Assembly: GCA_017470095.1 (NCBI GenBank)
Contig: JAFUFC010000084.1
Span: forward strand, 1 to 63,254
DNA: 63,254 nucleotides
Direction of reading: 5' to 3'
Origin: Clostridia bacterium
GTDB lineage: Bacteria > Bacillota > Clostridia > Christensenellales > Aristaeellaceae
Shown here in pieces: positions 61,962 through 63,254 of this stretch. The notes under the pieces are model-generated. The model did not search any database, was not told where the DNA came from, and saw only the letters and a list, made by a program, of their open reading frames with translations. A program made the position numbers and the translations under genes. Numbering within the stretch: position 1 is the stretch's first letter; every line of letters starts with the position of its first letter.

Positions 61962-62395
61962 TCACATCACTGCTTTCGTGGGGGCCATGGAACCTGCCAG
62001 GAACAGCCGGTAACCCCCGGCGTTTTCGACCATTTCAAATAATGGCTCGGCCTGCGCGCACTTATCCAGCGCGTTCAGCAAAGCGCAGGAGGATACGGAG
62101 GCGCTGGTCAGCACGTCCACGCTGGTGGATTGATTGGCCAGCACCTGTTCGGTCAGGCTGTCAAAGGCCATGCCGCCAATGATGGGCGTGCCGTTATAGG
62201 CGGGCAGGACGATGGCGGTAATTTCGTTGTTGGCGAAGGCCGCCCCATGCTCAGTTCACCGATACCGGCCAGGCCTTCGGCGTCAATCAGGGGAGAAACG
62301 GTGGCGGTATAGGCGCCGTCTTTCACTGTGGTTTCGGTGGAATCACCCGTTCAGTGCCTTTGGCCTTGGCTTCCGCGACGACCAAGCGTTTTTTT
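61962..62395 (-). pseudogene. decayed FMN-binding domain protein
   Basis: On the minus strand, in different frames, remnants line up in order: AEAKAKGTE (about 62355), then TTVKDGAYTATVSPLIDAEG, then GAAFANNEITAIVLPAYNGTP, and last the open piece MAFDSLTEQVLANQSTSVDVLTSASVSSCALLNAL (from 62171). These match the signal-to-FMN-binding region of secreted FMN_bind/fumarate reductase-like proteins, where SGATVSS carries the flavin threonine; here it reads SASVSS. At least two frameshifts (near 62350 and 62250) break it. No promoter seen. Confidence 0.6.
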
Positions 62396-62465
62396 TACTT
62401 TCGCGCCGTGCTGCTTCTTTGGAAAACCATGCCGCAAAAATATTTTATTTTTTTTGAAAAAGCCC

Positions 62466-62494
62466 TTGACAAAAGAGCCCACTTTGTGTAAAAT
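62466..62494 (+). promoter_or_regulatory. sigma-A promoter of the tRNA operon
   Basis: TTGACA (62466-62471), 17-base spacer, TAAAAT (62489-62494), 38 bases before tRNA-Pro. A perfect -35 and near-perfect -10, as expected for stable RNA. Confidence 0.85.
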
Positions 62495-62532
62495 AACTCA
62501 CGTCGCTTGAAGATGCGACTGAAAGAAGCCTT

Positions 62533-62609
62533 CGGGGTGTAGCGCAGTCTGGTAGCGCACGTGCTTTGGGAGCATGGGGCCGGGGGTTCAAATCCCTTCA
62601 CCCCGACCA
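62533..62609 (+). tRNA. tRNA-Pro (UGG)
   Basis: 77 bases with encoded CCA. Acceptor CGGGGTG/CACCCCG, T-loop GGTTCAAAT, anticodon loop TTTGGGA giving TGG. Confidence 0.95.
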
Positions 62610-62637
62610 TCTTTCCCGGGGCGACAAGGGTGCATGT

Positions 62638-62713
62638 GGCCCCGTGGTCAAGCGGCCTAAGACACCGCCCTTTCACGGCGGTAACCCGGGTTCGAGTCCC
62701 GGCGGGGTCACCA
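62638..62713 (+). tRNA. tRNA-Glu (UUC)
   Basis: 76 bases with CCA. Acceptor GGCCCCG/CGGGGTC, anticodon stem CCGCC/GGCGG with loop CTTTCAC (TTC), T-loop GGTTCGAGT. Confidence 0.95.
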
Positions 62714-62757
62714 TTTTCCCTCTTCATCCAGCGATCGGCTTTGGAAGGAGAGCCCAA

Positions 62758-62834
62758 GGGCCTTTAGCTCAGTTGGTCAGAGCGGCCGGCTCATAACCGG
62801 TTGGTCCGGGGTTCAAGTCCCTGAAGGCCCACCA
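62758..62834 (+). tRNA. tRNA with CAU anticodon (elongator Met or lysidine Ile)
   Basis: 77 bases with CCA. Acceptor GGGCCTT/AAGGCCC, loop CTCATAA. The paired first base and the D-arm exclude initiator Met; whether C34 is modified to lysidine (Ile) cannot be read from DNA alone. Confidence 0.9.
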
Positions 62835-62840
62835 TTATAT

Positions 62841-62918
62841 GGCCCGGTAGTTCAGTCGGTTTAGAATGCCAGCCTGTCACGCTGGAGGTCGAGGGTTCGA
62901 GCCCCTTCCGGGTCGCCA
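62841..62918 (+). tRNA. tRNA-Asp (GUC)
   Basis: 78 bases with CCA. Acceptor GGCCCGG/CCGGGTC with discriminator G, anticodon stem CCAGC/GCTGG, loop CTGTCAC. Confidence 0.95.
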
Positions 62919-62941
62919 TTTCTCTGATTCGATTGGGTGAT

Positions 62942-63017
62942 GCTGGTGTAGCTCAATTGGCAGAGCAGCTGATTTGTAATCAGCAGGTTGCGGGTTCAAG
63001 TCCCTTCACCAGCTCCA
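62942..63017 (+). tRNA. tRNA-Thr (UGU)
   Basis: 76 bases with CCA. Acceptor GCTGGTG/CACCAGC, anticodon stem CTGAT/ATCAG, loop TTTGTAA. Confidence 0.95.
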
Positions 63018-63102
63018 TTTTCTCCGGGCCGAGTCCAGAGAGGTGCCGAAGGACGGCATGTTCCTTGAAGCGACCGGGAGCGTATCCTGACAATTCAAAC
63101 AT

Positions 63103-63187
<85 letters not shown>

Positions 63188-63192
63188 AAAAT

Positions 63193-63254
63193 GCGGGAAT
63201 GGCGGAATTGGCAGACGCGCATTATTCAGGTTCATTTGCTAGAACGAGCTTGCA
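63193..63254 (+). tRNA. tRNA-Leu (probably CAG), 3' cut by window edge
   Basis: Begins GCGGGAATGGCGGAATTGG with a leucine-type D-arm (GGCAGACGCGC). The anticodon loop is most simply TTCAGGT (CAG), but the stem CATTA/TCATT has two non-pairs where CATGA/TCATG would be normal. The variable arm and acceptor 3' side lie outside. Confidence 0.75.

Noticed and set aside
62395-62757. ORFs across the tRNA cluster
   Set aside because: They translate tRNA-Pro and tRNA-Glu sequence and carry only the typical false tRNA-derived peptide phrases.

Overview
The window looks like chromosomal DNA of an anaerobic, endospore-forming, moderately GC-rich member of the Clostridia. The evidence is a complete spoIIIA sporulation operon, 4Fe-4S indolepyruvate:ferredoxin oxidoreductase, an iron-sulfur L-serine dehydratase, clostridial-type sigma-A promoters and a gut-type glycan locus. 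An affiliation near Christensenellales/Oscillospirales is a guess from protein style and repeat sequences and is not proven.

Layout. 1-6.7 kb: 3' part of rpoB, then rpoC and a strong terminator. 6.9-11.5 kb (minus): an RseC-like membrane protein and the spoIIIAA-AH operon, which is tightly overlapped, has a strikingly short SpoIIIAF, and carries a sigma-E-like promoter almost touching the spoIIIAA start. 11.6-12.6 kb (minus): a small NrdD-tail-like protein and a phage-like HTH/sigma-region-4-like pair behind a strong promoter with a LexA-like box. 12.8-13.2 kb: arrays of structured intergenic repeats. 13.3-18.9 kb (plus): murA, a J-domain protein, pgsA, recA, and a zinc/manganese-type ABC ATPase and permease, the last with a structured leader. 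19.2-28 kb (minus): glyQS, an L,D-transpeptidase, an SH3-polysaccharide deacetylase, then a four-gene unit (YbhN/LPG-synthase-TM protein, DUF1538 transporter, tandem PII protein, secreted CHAP-like peptidase). 28.3-30.4 kb (plus): glmM and a GlmU-tail-like hexapeptide protein. 30.4-30.6 kb: a possible MITE. 30.7-36.2 kb (minus): YerC/TrpR-like regulator, iorA, iorB, paaK-type ligase, tandem ACT protein and a GH113-like hydrolase.

37.5-57.1 kb is a catabolic locus. An LplB/LplC/YtcQ-type oligosaccharide importer and five intracellular enzymes (NamZ/GH171-like, fucose-isomerase-like, GH39-like, ROK kinase, mannose-6-phosphate isomerase-like) run on the minus strand. A divergent plus-strand set holds a 1055-residue DUF5107-TPR protein, a DUF6259-like glycosidase, a YbhE-type lactonase and an AGE-family epimerase, with an aldose epimerase on the minus strand between them. 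The parts fit import of an oligosaccharide followed by intracellular hydrolysis, epimerisation, phosphorylation and isomerisation to fructose 6-phosphate. The true substrate (mannan-like, muropeptide-like or other) is open.

57.1-61.9 kb: sdaAA, sdaAB, an M42 peptidase and a MATE transporter (minus), then a VanZ-like protein (plus). 61.9-62.4 kb: a decayed FMN-binding protein. 62.5 kb to the end: a strong promoter and a tRNA operon (Pro, Glu, Met/Ile CAU, Asp, Thr, Tyr, Leu cut by the window edge).

Several families of intergenic hairpins recur: a GGGGACCGC-type terminator (4 copies), a GGGCGGATGATATC element (3), a two-hairpin AGGGGCT element (2), and a composite repeat with co-varying hairpin arms (6 hairpins). 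All family assignments are from reading the sequence; no database search was run.
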